Of a stretch of DNA of 64,000 bases, positions 1 to 7,576 are shown one piece after another. The DNA is from VAZQ01 sp035293945 (GTDB lineage Bacteria; Pseudomonadota; Alphaproteobacteria; Rhizobiales; Xanthobacteraceae): contig DATGLV010000024.1 in assembly GCA_035293945.1 (NCBI GenBank), positions 496,001 through 560,000 on the forward strand, given 5' to 3'. The notes under the pieces are model-generated. The model worked only from the letters and a program-made list of their open reading frames with translations, was not told where the DNA came from and searched no databases. Position 1 is the stretch's first letter; each line of letters begins with the position of its first letter. A program made the position numbers and the translations under genes.

Positions 1-947
1 GCCTTTTCGGCCAGCAGCCCGAGCCCGGTAAGCGCGTCGCGCATCGCCAGAAGCTCGCGCTTCAGGAATTCACCTGTTGCGGCAGCCCCCATATAGGTGT
101 CGACCCAGTGATGCCGTGCGAGCTCGGCGCGCCAAGCCGGCGAGTCGACCGCAGTCTTCAGCGCCCCCTCCCAGAAGGCCATCTGCCCCGCAGTCATCCC
201 GGCCGTGCCGATGACACCGCGCCAGGTGCCAATGATGCAATCGATGCCGACCTCGCCCCAGGTCGGCACCGCATCGAACGGCGCGCTCATGCGCGCCGGC
301 GCGCTGACCGCAATGGCGGAGAGCATACCGGACTGCAATTCCGGCACCGCGCTGGTTGCCGTGATGACCGCCAGATCGGCATGCCCCTCGACCACGTGCG
401 CGACTGCGTAGCGCGCCGAGTCGAACACTTCCGTGCGCAAGGCGGCGACGTTGCCCCCCGCCTGCTGGGTGATGCGACCAAGGCCCATATGGTTGATGTT
501 GCCGATCGCGGTCGCAAACGCGATGCGGATGCCGCCCGGATCATTGCCGAGCTGCGTCACCAGCGCTTCGGCCTCGGCGAGTGCTGAGCCGGGGCGGACC
601 ACGAAGACGAGATATTCGGTATAGAGATTGGCGAGCGGGGTGAGGGCTGTGTAGTCGAGCGTGCTCTCGCCCAGCAGGCGATTGGTGATGATGGTGGGCG
701 AATTGATCGCCAGTATGTGCGGATCGCGCGGATGCGCGGCCAAATAATCCCAGGCATTGCCGCCGCCGCGCCCGGCGATATTGGTGAGCTTGATCGGCAT
801 GCCGCCGACGGGGCCCTTCAGGAGATCGATCAATACTCGCGCCGGCCGGTCCTGCCCGCCGCCCGCAGGCGTGCCGGCGACGAGCTCGATCTCGCGCTGC
901 GGATGCCAGCTGGCGCCGGATTGAGTAGGTTCTGCTGATATTGTCAC
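1..947 (-). CDS. Bug/TctC-type tripartite tricarboxylate transporter receptor, C-terminus cut by window edge
   Basis: Minus-strand frame open from 947 to the window edge, so the C-terminus is missing. The start of the visible protein (HPQREIELVAGTPAGGGQDRPAR) matches the first mature strand of Bug receptors, whose P-A-G-G-G loop contacts a carboxylate ligand. It continues with family-typical segments such as NIAGRGGGNAWDYLAAHP, INSPTIITN and a late GTWRGVIGT. Bug proteins are periplasmic receptors, sometimes paired with TctAB membrane subunits; none is visible here. The GTG start at 947 leaves only about 14 residues before the mature-like sequence, so no signal peptide is seen. Either the true start lies upstream in the same open frame, or export has been lost. 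Family call is strong; start is weak. Confidence 0.8.
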   Translation of the reverse strand, partial: MTISAEPTQSGASWHPQREIELVAGTPAGGGQDRPARVLIDLLKGPVGGMPIKLTNIAGRGGGNAWDYLAAHPRDPHILAINSPTIITNRLLGESTLDYTALTPLANLYTEYLVFVVRPGSALAEAEALVTQLGNDPGGIRIAFATAIGNINHMGLGRITQQAGGNVAALRTEVFDSARYAVAHVVEGHADLAVITATSAVPELQSGMLSAIAVSAPARMSAPFDAVPTWGEVGIDCIIGTWRGVIGTAGMTAGQMAFWEGALKTAVDSPAWRAELARHHWVDTYMGAAATGEFLKRELLAMRDALTGLGLLAEK

Positions 948-1023
948 TCGGGTTGCCCCATCATGTCGGACCCCGTGACGGGGACGCTCTGTCGAGGCCT
1001 GCTGTATTCCAAATCACTGTATA

Positions 1024-1350
1024 GTGGCAACCTTTCGGGTGGGCCAAGCGGTCCATGCCTGCGAGATGAACGGCGGGGTTCCGGTGGCAACTGGCGGGCG
1101 GCGTCTCTTCGCTATCGGGTTGATGGGCGTGAGCGCAATCGTCTGTTTACCGATCGTAGGCCTTGCATCGGCTTTTCTTCTTCACGCTCCTAACCGGTGG
1201 GCTGTCCTTTATCCCTGGGCGTTGCTGTTTGGCGCTTGGCTTGCCGCGTGGCTGCTCTTGCGGGCCGGTTTTCCGATGTTGGCCTCGCTCCTGCTCGTCA
1301 TCCTGAGCGCCTTCTTGGTGCATAGCTGGTTGCAGTTCGAGCCGCCCTGA
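1024..1350 (+). CDS. Small membrane protein, unknown function
   Basis: I do not recognise this family. The 108-residue product from a GTG start (or 94 residues from the in-frame ATG at 1066) has two or three hydrophobic spans: FAIGLMGVSAIVCLPIVGLA, then LYPWALLFGAWLAAWLLLRA, then PMLASLLLVILSAFLV. It is therefore probably an inner-membrane protein. It lies 20 bp upstream of the SDR gene on the same strand and could be cotranscribed with it. The ATG start is more conventional, but neither start has a clear ribosome site. Confidence 0.5.
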   Translation: MATFRVGQAVHACEMNGGVPVATGGRRLFAIGLMGVSAIVCLPIVGLASAFLLHAPNRWAVLYPWALLFGAWLAAWLLLRAGFPMLASLLLVILSAFLVHSWLQFEPP

Positions 1351-1370
1351 ACGCGGCAAGGGAGGCAAAG

Positions 1371-2147
1371 GTGGAGATCGATTTGCGCGGCCGCGTGGCC
1401 GTGGTCACCGGCGGCAGCAAGGGTGTAGGTCTCGGCGTCGCGAAGCGCTTTGCGGCTTCAGGCGCCGATGTGGCAATCGTGGCGCGCGGGCGGGAGGGGC
1501 TTGATGCCGCGCTTGCGAGCATCCGCGCAATCGCGCGGGCGCGCGTGCTCGCGGTGCAAGCCGATGTCGCTTTGCGCGACGACATTGAGCGCGCCTATGC
1601 GGAGGTAATGGCCGCATTCGGGCGGATCGATATTCTGATCAACAATGCCGGCGTCTCGCGCTCAGGCCCGTTCGAGGAGGTGAGTGATGCAATGTGGCAG
1701 GAGGATTTCGATCAGAAGTTCTTTGCCGCGATCCGCTTCACCCGCCTTGTCTGGCCGCAGCTCAAGGCGCGGCGCTGGGGACGCATCATCAACACGCTCA
1801 ATATCGGCGCCAAGGCGCCGCGGGCGGCGAGCGCGCCGACGACGGTGACGCGCGCGGCCGGCTTGGCGCTCACCAAGGTGCTGGCAGGCGAGGGCGGTCC
1901 GTTCAACATTCTGGTCAATGCGCTCTTGATCGGCCTCATCGAAGCCGATCAGCATGTGCGCGGCGCCGCCCGATTGGGCATCAGCATCGAGGACTACATG
2001 CGCCAACGCTCCAAGGAGATCCCGCTCGGCCGTCCCGGGCGCGCGGAGGAATTCGCCAATACAGCCTGCTTTCTTGTGTCCGAAGCCGGCTCCTACATCA
2101 CCGGCACCGCCATCAATGTGGATGGCGGTCTGTCCCGGGTGGTCTGA
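1371..2147 (+). CDS. Short-chain dehydrogenase/reductase family protein lacking the YxxxK dyad
   Basis: 258 residues, the usual length for a classical SDR. The GTG start is chosen because AAGGGAGG lies about 8 nt upstream. The N-terminus has the dinucleotide-binding TGGSKGVGLGV motif (about residue 14), and NNAG follows at about 90. The C-terminus has the usual NVDGG segment. Where the catalytic Y-x-x-x-K should be, the sequence reads APTTVTRAAGLALTK, so Tyr is Thr and Lys is Arg. A related subgroup with the same change may exist, so this may be a real family rather than an error. It probably binds NAD(P), but ordinary alcohol or ketone redox chemistry is doubtful. Substrate unknown. Confidence 0.85.
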   Translation: MEIDLRGRVAVVTGGSKGVGLGVAKRFAASGADVAIVARGREGLDAALASIRAIARARVLAVQADVALRDDIERAYAEVMAAFGRIDILINNAGVSRSGPFEEVSDAMWQEDFDQKFFAAIRFTRLVWPQLKARRWGRIINTLNIGAKAPRAASAPTTVTRAAGLALTKVLAGEGGPFNILVNALLIGLIEADQHVRGAARLGISIEDYMRQRSKEIPLGRPGRAEEFANTACFLVSEAGSYITGTAINVDGGLSRVV

Positions 2148-2179
2148 GGCGGCGCCGGCGTCCCGGAACGCATCCCGCG

Positions 2180-2503
2180 TCATTTCTTGAGGCTGAGGAT
2201 GTAGGCCGCGATGTCGGATGTCTGATCAGCGCTGAGAATGATGTTCGGCATGTTGCGATGGGAGGTGTGGAGGAAAACATTCAGCGCGGTCGCCGTCATG
2301 CCCGGCGTTGCCGCGATGGCGGCGAAGGTCGGTGACTGTGTGTTCGGTGAGCGCAGTCGGCGGTTCCCGACGGCATGGCATTCCGCACAGACCTGGCGCG
2401 CAAGCGCACGGCCCTTCTGTCGATCGCCGAATTCCTGCGCCTGGACGACCCCACCAACGAGCGCTGCGGCGGCCACGGCAATGATCATCCTGTCGACGTA
2501 CAT
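2180..2503 (-). CDS. Small exported c-type cytochrome
   Basis: 107 residues with an N-terminal signal peptide (hydrophobic run IIAVAAAALVGGVVQA ending near AQA). One haem-binding motif CAECH follows about 15 residues into the mature chain, and a later HRNMPN supplies the likely axial Met. This is a single-haem periplasmic electron carrier of class I. The ATG at 2503 is chosen because AAGGAGGGAGG lies just upstream. A second small cytochrome of the same type lies upstream on the same strand. With the cbb3 cluster close by, an electron-transfer role in microaerobic respiration is plausible but inferred. Confidence 0.85.
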   Translation of the reverse strand: MYVDRMIIAVAAAALVGGVVQAQEFGDRQKGRALARQVCAECHAVGNRRLRSPNTQSPTFAAIAATPGMTATALNVFLHTSHRNMPNIILSADQTSDIAAYILSLKK

Positions 2504-2736
2504 GTGGTGCCTCCCTCCTTGGAGTGCGGTCCGTCGCCGTTGGTGCCCCATAGACGCCAGTGCGTAGGCGCCACGGAAACCGGCAATTTTGTGGCTGTAT
2601 TGATCCATCCGCGCATGCTGCGCCGGCACGGAAACATCAGCGCGTGCACCTCGCTTCGCTCGATCACACTGAGCTCGAGGTCGATCGCGAAAGGAGCGCT
2701 CGCTATTGAATGCCATTGGCCCATGCTCAAGTACCC

Positions 2737-3075
2737 TTATCGCGCCAGTGAGGCGATATAGGCGGCAAGATCCGCTGCTTCGGTACGGCTGAGCGACATG
2801 TCGGGCATCTTCGGATGCGGATCGAGCAGAAAGAGCGCGATGTGCGATGCGCTGTTGCCGGGCCGTTTCGCGATCGTCGCGAAAGGCGGCGCCATGTCGC
2901 TCCCACTACGGTGCTGCGTCGGGCTCACAATGTGGCAGGCCTCGCACCAACGATGCGCGAGGCGTGAGCCGTTGACGGCATCCGCTGCCCACCCTTGCTG
3001 CGGAATGAGCGCGAGCGCCAGTGCCAGTGCCAAGCTAAGGCAGTTCCCGGTCGAATTGATCCATTTCAGCGTCAT
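2737..3075 (-). CDS. Second small c-type cytochrome, start codon supplied by a dispersed repeat
   Basis: Single-haem cytochrome with signal sequence (LALALALALIPQQGWAAD), haem motif CEACH and distal KMPDMSLS containing the likely axial Met. It resembles the gene at 2180-2503 in size and in its last residues. The best start, ATG at 3075 (MTLKWINSTGN), lies inside the repeat at 3030-3200; the same MTLK reading appears wherever that repeat occurs. The original start may have been replaced when the repeat landed, or the annotated N-terminus may be an artefact with a TTG start further in. The charged residues before the hydrophobic run come only from the repeat. Confidence 0.7.
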   Translation of the reverse strand: MTLKWINSTGNCLSLALALALALIPQQGWAADAVNGSRLAHRWCEACHIVSPTQHRSGSDMAPPFATIAKRPGNSASHIALFLLDPHPKMPDMSLSRTEAADLAAYIASLAR

Positions 3076-3200
3076 TGCCGGGCTTGACCCGGCAATCCAT
3101 CTTCTTGCGAAAAAGATGGACCCGCGGGTCATAAGGGCGTTTACGCCCGTCTTCGACGGGCTAATGCCCGCGGGTGACGACTGGAGTGAGTCTTGTCGAT
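3030..3200. repeat. Dispersed palindromic intergenic repeat, family A, copy 1
   Basis: About 165 bp starting near GTTCCCGGTCGAATTGATCC and ending near GACTGGAGTGAGTCTT. It contains nested inverted repeats: GCCGGGCTTGACCCGGC, then CATCTTCTTGCG paired with AAAAAGATG, then GGGCGTTTACGCCC and CCGTCTTCGACGG. Near-identical copies occur at 28515-28690 (same orientation) and 61025-61200 (opposite orientation). This copy overlaps the 5' end of the cytochrome gene at 2737-3075. Confidence 0.85.
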
Positions 3201-3314
3201 TGGAACACGCGCTAGAGCCGAGGACCCTGAGGCCGAAGGTTGGGGACATCTGGTTTTCGCTCTACGTTTGAGTTTTCGGTCGGAGCAGCTCCGCGACCCT
3301 TTCTGAGCCGATTC

Positions 3315-3416
3315 TCAAAGTGCGCGCGTTTGGTGTTCCGCCCAGAACAGGACCACTGCGAATGCCATAAAGGGGATGACGATCGCGATCGTTTCAAGCA
3401 TCGTACCGGCGGTCAT
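3315..3416 (-). CDS. 33-residue single-span membrane peptide
   Basis: A short frame with ATG at 3416 preceded by GGAGAGG at good spacing. The product has one hydrophobic segment of about 22 residues (MLETIAIVIPFMAFAVVLFW) and a short polar tail ending HQTRAL. Such tiny membrane proteins often accompany respiratory oxidases (CydX and CcoM are known examples), but I see no specific homology. A FixK-like half-conserved box lies about 56 bp upstream, and two cytochrome genes follow on the same strand. Real gene status rests on the ribosome site, the clean membrane segment and context. Confidence 0.5.
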   Translation of the reverse strand: MTAGTMLETIAIVIPFMAFAVVLFWAEHQTRAL

Positions 3417-3465
3417 TGGCCTCTCCTTTGAGATTCAATTAACTTTGCAGTTCCTGTCCGAGCAG

Positions 3466-3479
3466 CTTTGATACAGGTC
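3466..3479. promoter_or_regulatory. Weak FixK/FNR-like box
   Basis: Reads TTGATACAGGTCAC, which matches the left half TTGAT and most of the right half of the consensus TTGATNNNNATCAA. It is centred about 56 bp upstream of the 33-residue gene at 3315-3416, read on the minus strand. Confidence 0.35.
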
Positions 3480-3514
3480 ACCCGCGTCCGCGTTGAATCG
3501 CACGCGACAGTGGA

Positions 3515-3913
3515 TCATGCTGCGGACTCGACGGACGCCACTCGGAACGTGTGGGTCTCGTCGTTGTCGTGGTCGCGGATGGACACATATTCGCCGGGAG
3601 CGAAGACATGCGTGCCGAACCGGTATCCCGGTTCGTCCTCCTCATCCGCAGCAGGATCGTAGTGGAAAGCCCAGCTCGCGTGCTCGGACCCGCCCGGCTT
3701 GTGCACCAGATGGCCGATCTCGTCATCGGTGCCGGCCCAAAACCGACGCACACGGCATTGCTCACGATATTTCCGCCAGAGGCGCGGATCGATATGACCC
3801 CGGTCATCGAGCGGAGCAACGAATTCATACCCATGCTGTGCAGAACCGGATGGGAAGTCCTTCGATCGCGCGAGATTGAGCCGTATGCGCTTGAGCTCGT
3901 GTGGCGAAGGCAT
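3515..3913 (-). CDS. Conserved hypothetical protein in the FixLJ neighbourhood
   Basis: 132 residues from ATG 3913, chosen because GGAG lies about 9 nt upstream; an in-frame ATG at 3943 would add ten residues. The protein starts MPSPHELKRIRLNLARSKDFP and is polar and soluble. It has an acidic patch DPAADEEDEPGYRFG and ends in a small beta-rich segment (FAPGEYVSIRD, THTFRV). I recognise it as a conserved protein of rhizobia but know no function. A promoter motif nearly identical to that of fixK lies 60-90 bp upstream (3973-4006), so it is probably a direct target of the oxygen-sensing FixLJ system. Confidence 0.65.
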   Translation of the reverse strand: MPSPHELKRIRLNLARSKDFPSGSAQHGYEFVAPLDDRGHIDPRLWRKYREQCRVRRFWAGTDDEIGHLVHKPGGSEHASWAFHYDPAADEEDEPGYRFGTHVFAPGEYVSIRDHDNDETHTFRVASVESAA

Positions 3914-3972
3914 TTGGACATCTCCAGAATCTGGAACTTTCATACAAATGGATAAGCGTCGCGGCCTCCGCG

Positions 3973-4006
3973 GAAAATTCAGATAATGCCCGTAAGGAAT
4001 GTCCCG
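3973..4006 (-). promoter_or_regulatory. Putative FixJ-type promoter motif, copy 1
   Basis: Read on the minus strand the motif starts CGGGACATTCCTTACGG and continues CATTATCTGAATTTTC. It aligns over its whole length, with about six substitutions and one extra T, with the sequence at 9772-9804 in front of fixK. The 5' part contains an imperfect inverted repeat around CCTTAYGG. It sits between the 3515-3913 gene and its upstream region. Assignment to FixJ is inference from the known dependence of fixK2 on FixJ in Bradyrhizobium. Confidence 0.55.
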
Positions 4007-4120
4007 TAGCGACGCGCCGCTGTGCATCTGGACTGGTCCTATTTCTCGACGGGACGATCCTTCGGCGGCGGCCGCAGGCCAATGCCACACGCACCCGCGT
4101 GGAGTAGGGAATGGCTGCCG

Positions 4121-4996
4121 CTACCCGGTCTTTCGGAATTCCCGCACCACCACGCCGCCTTGGTTTTCCAGCACCAGGAGGGCCGAGGCGGTGTTGGAAA
4201 TCGGGATGTGATAGTTGCTATAGACCTTGGACACGCGGCGGCTCAGCGCCCCGCGCATCGCGATCCAGTTCAGGAACTCGACGCCCTGGGTGCCCGCCTC
4301 AGCGACCAGCTGCGGAATTGAATAGCGAGTCAGCGCCTCCGGTTCGTCGACAATTTTCCGCAAGCACAGCTCGTCGAACTGCCGATTGATGAATCCGGCG
4401 CGTGTGCCGTCGAGCTGGTGAGACAAGCCGCCGGTGCCGACGATCAGCACCCTGCTGTCCTGCCCGTAAGACCCGATCGCGCGGCCGACGGCTTGACCGA
4501 GCTTGAAGCATCGTGCGAGCGACGGCAATGGATGCTGGACGGTATTGATCTCGATCGGAATGGTGCGCACCGGCCGCCTGTCCGCCCCGGGCCACAAGAG
4601 CGACAGCGGAACCGTGAAGGCGTGATCGATCAGCATCTCCTGGCACGTGGTCACATCGAACTCGTCGGCGACGAGAGATTCGATGAGATGCCAGGAAAGC
4701 TGCGGATCGCCCGGATAAGGACGGGCCACCGGCAGACCCCATCCCTCGTCGGCGTGGGCGTATTCGGCCGCCGCACCGATTGCAAATGTGGGCAGCTTGT
4801 CGAGAAAGAAGTTGAGCCCGTGATCGTTGTAGAAGACGACCGCTATGTCGGGCCGCGCCTCTTCGAGCCAGGCATGTGCGTGGGCAAAGCCGTCGAAGAA
4901 CGGCCGCCAGTAAGGATCGTGCTGCAGTCCCTTGGCGATCGCGTTGCCGATCGAGGGAACATGAGTGGTCGCGATACCGCCGACGATGGTCGCCAT
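4121..4996 (-). CDS. LigB-type extradiol ring-cleavage dioxygenase, catalytic (beta) subunit
   Basis: 291 residues, typical of class III extradiol dioxygenases such as protocatechuate 4,5-dioxygenase beta or gallate dioxygenase. These use Fe(II) to open catechol-type rings. His12 (THVPS) and His59 (YNDHGLNFF) match the two LigB iron-ligand histidines, and an acidic ligand is expected near the later AEAGTQGVEF segment. It starts 2 bp after the stop of the alpha-subunit gene, so the two form one operon. The substrate (protocatechuate, gallate or a related acid) cannot be read from sequence. The operon faces hemN across a FixK box. Confidence 0.85.
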   Translation of the reverse strand: MATIVGGIATTHVPSIGNAIAKGLQHDPYWRPFFDGFAHAHAWLEEARPDIAVVFYNDHGLNFFLDKLPTFAIGAAAEYAHADEGWGLPVARPYPGDPQLSWHLIESLVADEFDVTTCQEMLIDHAFTVPLSLLWPGADRRPVRTIPIEINTVQHPLPSLARCFKLGQAVGRAIGSYGQDSRVLIVGTGGLSHQLDGTRAGFINRQFDELCLRKIVDEPEALTRYSIPQLVAEAGTQGVEFLNWIAMRGALSRRVSKVYSNYHIPISNTASALLVLENQGGVVVREFRKTG

Positions 4997-4998
4997 GG

Positions 4999-5337
4999 TC
5001 ACCTCGCCGCCGCTACGAGCTTGGCCTTGAATGCCTCGACCGTCATCCCGGTCTGCTGGGCACCGATATCCTGGACGCCGAGCCCGAAAATCCCGGCAAG
5101 CTTCGCCAGGTAGTAGACATTGCCACCGGCCTCGATCATCTCCAGCACATTGCGGCGCTTCACGGCGTTTCGCTGCGCATCGGTCAAGCCGAACCTCCGG
5201 CAGTATCCCTCCTCGTCGCGAAGGAATTCTGCACGGTTCTCCGCGCTGTTGAACGAGTAGCACATGCGGTTCAGCGCATATCCTTTTTGCGCCGCCGTGC
5301 CGTCGAAGATCGGAGTGCCCGGGATCTGTTGGCCCAT
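4999..5337 (-). CDS. LigA-type extradiol dioxygenase alpha (small) subunit
   Basis: 112 residues from ATG 5337 (MGQQIPGTPIFDG). The all-helical LigA fold is recognisable from GYALNRMCYSF, NRAEFLRDEEGYCRRFGLT, AVKRRNVLEMIEAGGN and the closing GLGVQDIGAQQTGMTVEAFK. In the known alpha2beta2 enzyme this subunit forms the lid over the active site of the beta subunit. An upstream in-frame ATG at 5406 would add 23 residues that do not look like the family and would run into the FixK box, so it was rejected. Confidence 0.85.
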   Translation of the reverse strand: MGQQIPGTPIFDGTAAQKGYALNRMCYSFNSAENRAEFLRDEEGYCRRFGLTDAQRNAVKRRNVLEMIEAGGNVYYLAKLAGIFGLGVQDIGAQQTGMTVEAFKAKLVAAAR

Positions 5338-5405
5338 TGGCTTGTGACCTGATTGTCTGCACTGATCTGATAAAGGAACGACAGCACAAAATATTCCGCA
5401 TGACA

Positions 5406-5419
5406 TTGACCTGGATCAA
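5406..5419. promoter_or_regulatory. FixK/FNR box between ligA-like gene and hemN
   Basis: TTGACCTGGATCAA, one change from TTGATNNNNATCAA. It is centred about 60 bp before the hemN start (5473) and about 75 bp before the ligA-like start (5337), so it could serve either divergent gene. FixK control of hemN is established in Bradyrhizobium. Confidence 0.75.
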
Positions 5420-5472
5420 ATCAAGCCTTCGCACCGCTGACGCAATTTGACGATGCACGAGGATGGCTCCGC

Positions 5473-6801
5473 ATGCTGAATCGGAACGTACCGCGCTACA
5501 CGTCCTATCCGACGGCGCCGCATTTCACCGCCTCGGTCGGCGCTGATACCTATGCGTCTTGGCTCGAAGCGCTGCGCGAGAACGCCACGCTTTCGCTCTA
5601 CCTGCACGTCCCCTTCTGCGCCCAGCTCTGCCTGTATTGCGGATGCCATACCAAGGTGACGCTGCGGCGCGCGCCCATCGAGTCCTATGCGGGCCGACTC
5701 TCCGGCGAGATCGCACTCATCGCCGAGAAGGTCGGGCGGCGCCGGGTCACGCACATGCACTGGGGCGGCGGTACGCCGTCGATCCTTGGCGGCGACGGGC
5801 TGCGGAGGATTCATGACAAGCTCGCCGGCGCGTTCGCCGTCGATCGCATTGGCGAGCACGCGATCGAGCTCGACCCACGTCATGTCACGCCGGCACTCGC
5901 CGACGCGCTCGGCTGCATTGGCGTCAATCGCGCGAGCCTCGGGGTGCAGGACCTCAGTGAGTCGGTGCAGCGTGCCATCGGCCGCATCCAGCCCTTCGCA
6001 ACGGTGCAGAACGCGGTCGCGATGCTGCGGGATGCCGGCATCGGCAGGATCAATTTCGACCTGATGTACGGATTGCCGCGGCAGACCGTGGACAACGTGC
6101 GTGCGACCATCGCCCAGGTGCACACGCTGTCGCCGAGCCGCCTCGCGGTGTTCGGCTACGCGCACGTCCCGTGGATGAAGTCCCACCAGCGGCTGATCGA
6201 AACCGAGGCGCTGCCCGGCTTTGCCGAGCGGCAGGCGCAGGCGGCGGCCGCACACGCGACCTTGTGCGAGCTCGGCTATCAGCCGATCGGCCTCGATCAC
6301 TATGCACGCTCGGACGACGCGCTGACAATAGCCGCAGGTGACGGACGCCTGCACCGCAATTTTCAAGGTTACACCACCGACGCAGCCGATGCGCTGATTG
6401 GCCTGGGTGCCTCCGCCATTGGCCGTCTCCCGCAAGGCTACGTGCAGAACGCACCTGACATCGCCGGCTATGCGCGCGCCATCGACTCCAAGCGGTTTGC
6501 GACCGTCAAGGGTATTGCGCTGTCGGCCGATGACCTTCTTCGCGCCGCCGTCATCGAGCGGCTGATGTGCGACCTCGGCGCCGATCTCGACGCGCTGGCG
6601 CATTTAGCGGGTGAGCGCGCCGACACCTATTTCTCCGACGAGCTTGCGAGTCTCGCCCCATTGGCGCGCGAGGGTCTTCTCGAGATAGAGGGCGCGCGCA
6701 TCAGGGTGACGGAAAACGGCCGGCCCTTCGTGCGGGTCATAGCCTCAGCGTTCGATACCTACCTGCGCTACCACGCCGCCCGCCACTCCCTGGCGATCTA
6801 A
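5473..6801 (+). CDS. hemN: Oxygen-independent coproporphyrinogen III oxidase
   Basis: Radical-SAM enzyme that converts coproporphyrinogen III to protoporphyrinogen IX without oxygen, giving haem for cytochromes under low oxygen. The 442 residues start with RNVPRYTSYPTAPHF, a HemN signature. They carry the [4Fe-4S] motif Cys49-x3-Cys53-x2-Cys56 followed by Cys58 (CAQLCLYCGC), then MHWGGGTPS. Length is close to the 457 residues of the E. coli enzyme. GAGG lies about 10 nt upstream of ATG. The FixK box at 5406 gives it the usual microaerobic control and ties it to the cbb3 operon. Confidence 0.95.
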   Translation: MLNRNVPRYTSYPTAPHFTASVGADTYASWLEALRENATLSLYLHVPFCAQLCLYCGCHTKVTLRRAPIESYAGRLSGEIALIAEKVGRRRVTHMHWGGGTPSILGGDGLRRIHDKLAGAFAVDRIGEHAIELDPRHVTPALADALGCIGVNRASLGVQDLSESVQRAIGRIQPFATVQNAVAMLRDAGIGRINFDLMYGLPRQTVDNVRATIAQVHTLSPSRLAVFGYAHVPWMKSHQRLIETEALPGFAERQAQAAAAHATLCELGYQPIGLDHYARSDDALTIAAGDGRLHRNFQGYTTDAADALIGLGASAIGRLPQGYVQNAPDIAGYARAIDSKRFATVKGIALSADDLLRAAVIERLMCDLGADLDALAHLAGERADTYFSDELASLAPLAREGLLEIEGARIRVTENGRPFVRVIASAFDTYLRYHAARHSLAI

Positions 6802-6842
6802 TACAAGAGCGCGTTTACGCACATCTTCGACGCGTCCTCAGT

Positions 6843-6856
6843 TTGATCTAGATCAA
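6843..6856. promoter_or_regulatory. Perfect FixK/FNR palindrome with no obvious target gene
   Basis: TTGATCTAGATCAA is a perfect 14-bp palindrome matching the FixK/FNR consensus. It lies just past the end of hemN and far downstream (3' side) of the minus-strand receiver gene. The only plausible target is whatever is transcribed rightward from about 6885. Confidence 0.7.
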
Positions 6857-7077
6857 ATCGCCGGACGCCACGGCGCTCGATTTTAGGGCCGCTTCGGTTC
6901 CCCGGGGGGAAAGTCCTTATGAGAGCATCGTCAGCAGATCTGGCCATGCGGTTCGGCCTGGGTGCCCATGGGCTTTCACTATCGGCGAGCGGCTCACCGC
7001 AGGGTTGCCCGCCAAGGACGCGCGGCAAGCTCTAACTCAAGCTTGCGGCATCGGAGCCTCGACGGAGGAGTCTCAGA
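6857..7077 (+). other. Gap downstream of an orphan FixK box; possible 38-codon ORF
   Basis: No convincing gene. A small frame runs from ATG 6919 to TAA 7035 (38 residues, starting MRASSADLAMRFGLGAHG), preceded by the purine run GGGGGGAAAG about 6 nt upstream. The product has no recognisable features. The stretch could hold a small RNA, a short peptide, or the remains of a FixK-controlled gene. Confidence 0.3.
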
Positions 7078-7473
7078 TCAATTTGGAAGGGGCGAGGACA
7101 GGTCGCGAATACGATCGAGCAGGCTGGTTCCCAACAGCGGCTTTTCGACGATCGCGACCCCCGCCTTGGCGGCACGCTCGCGCAAGACCGCACTGGCGTA
7201 ACTGGTGATCAGGATCGCGGGTGCTGCGATTGCACGTTCCCGCAGCTCTGCCAGCAAATCGAGCCCGTTCATGCCCGGCATGTTCTGGTCGATCACCAGA
7301 CATCCGGCGCGCTTGACTTCGCTGTCATTCAACAGCTCCGCGCAACCCGCATAGATCCGCACGGAAAATCCTTCGGCCTCCAGCGAGAATTTGAGCGAGC
7401 TGCGGACCGCCGCATCATCATCCGCGACGATGATGAGAGGAGGAGCTACCGCCAACTCGCCCGAGTGATTCAT
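7078..7473 (-). CDS. Stand-alone response-regulator receiver domain
   Basis: 131 residues forming a single CheY-like receiver: acidic pocket ADDDA near residue 18, phosphoacceptor Asp62 (CLVIDQNMPGMNG) and conserved Lys111 (VEKPLLG). There is no output domain. It lies 103 bp downstream of fixJ on the same strand, so it is probably cotranscribed with fixLJ. It could act as a phosphate sink for FixL or as the receiver of another kinase. Which of these applies is not visible. Confidence 0.85.
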   Translation of the reverse strand: MNHSGELAVAPPLIIVADDDAAVRSSLKFSLEAEGFSVRIYAGCAELLNDSEVKRAGCLVIDQNMPGMNGLDLLAELRERAIAAPAILITSYASAVLRERAAKAGVAIVEKPLLGTSLLDRIRDLSSPLPN

Positions 7474-7576
7474 CCGCCGCGTCCTCCCCGGCCTCTCCGG
7501 GTTGTAGGCGACGCATAAAGCTTTTGGTTCGACGCCGCCTTGAGCTATCTCAATTCCGCCAACGGAATGCGGTCAC

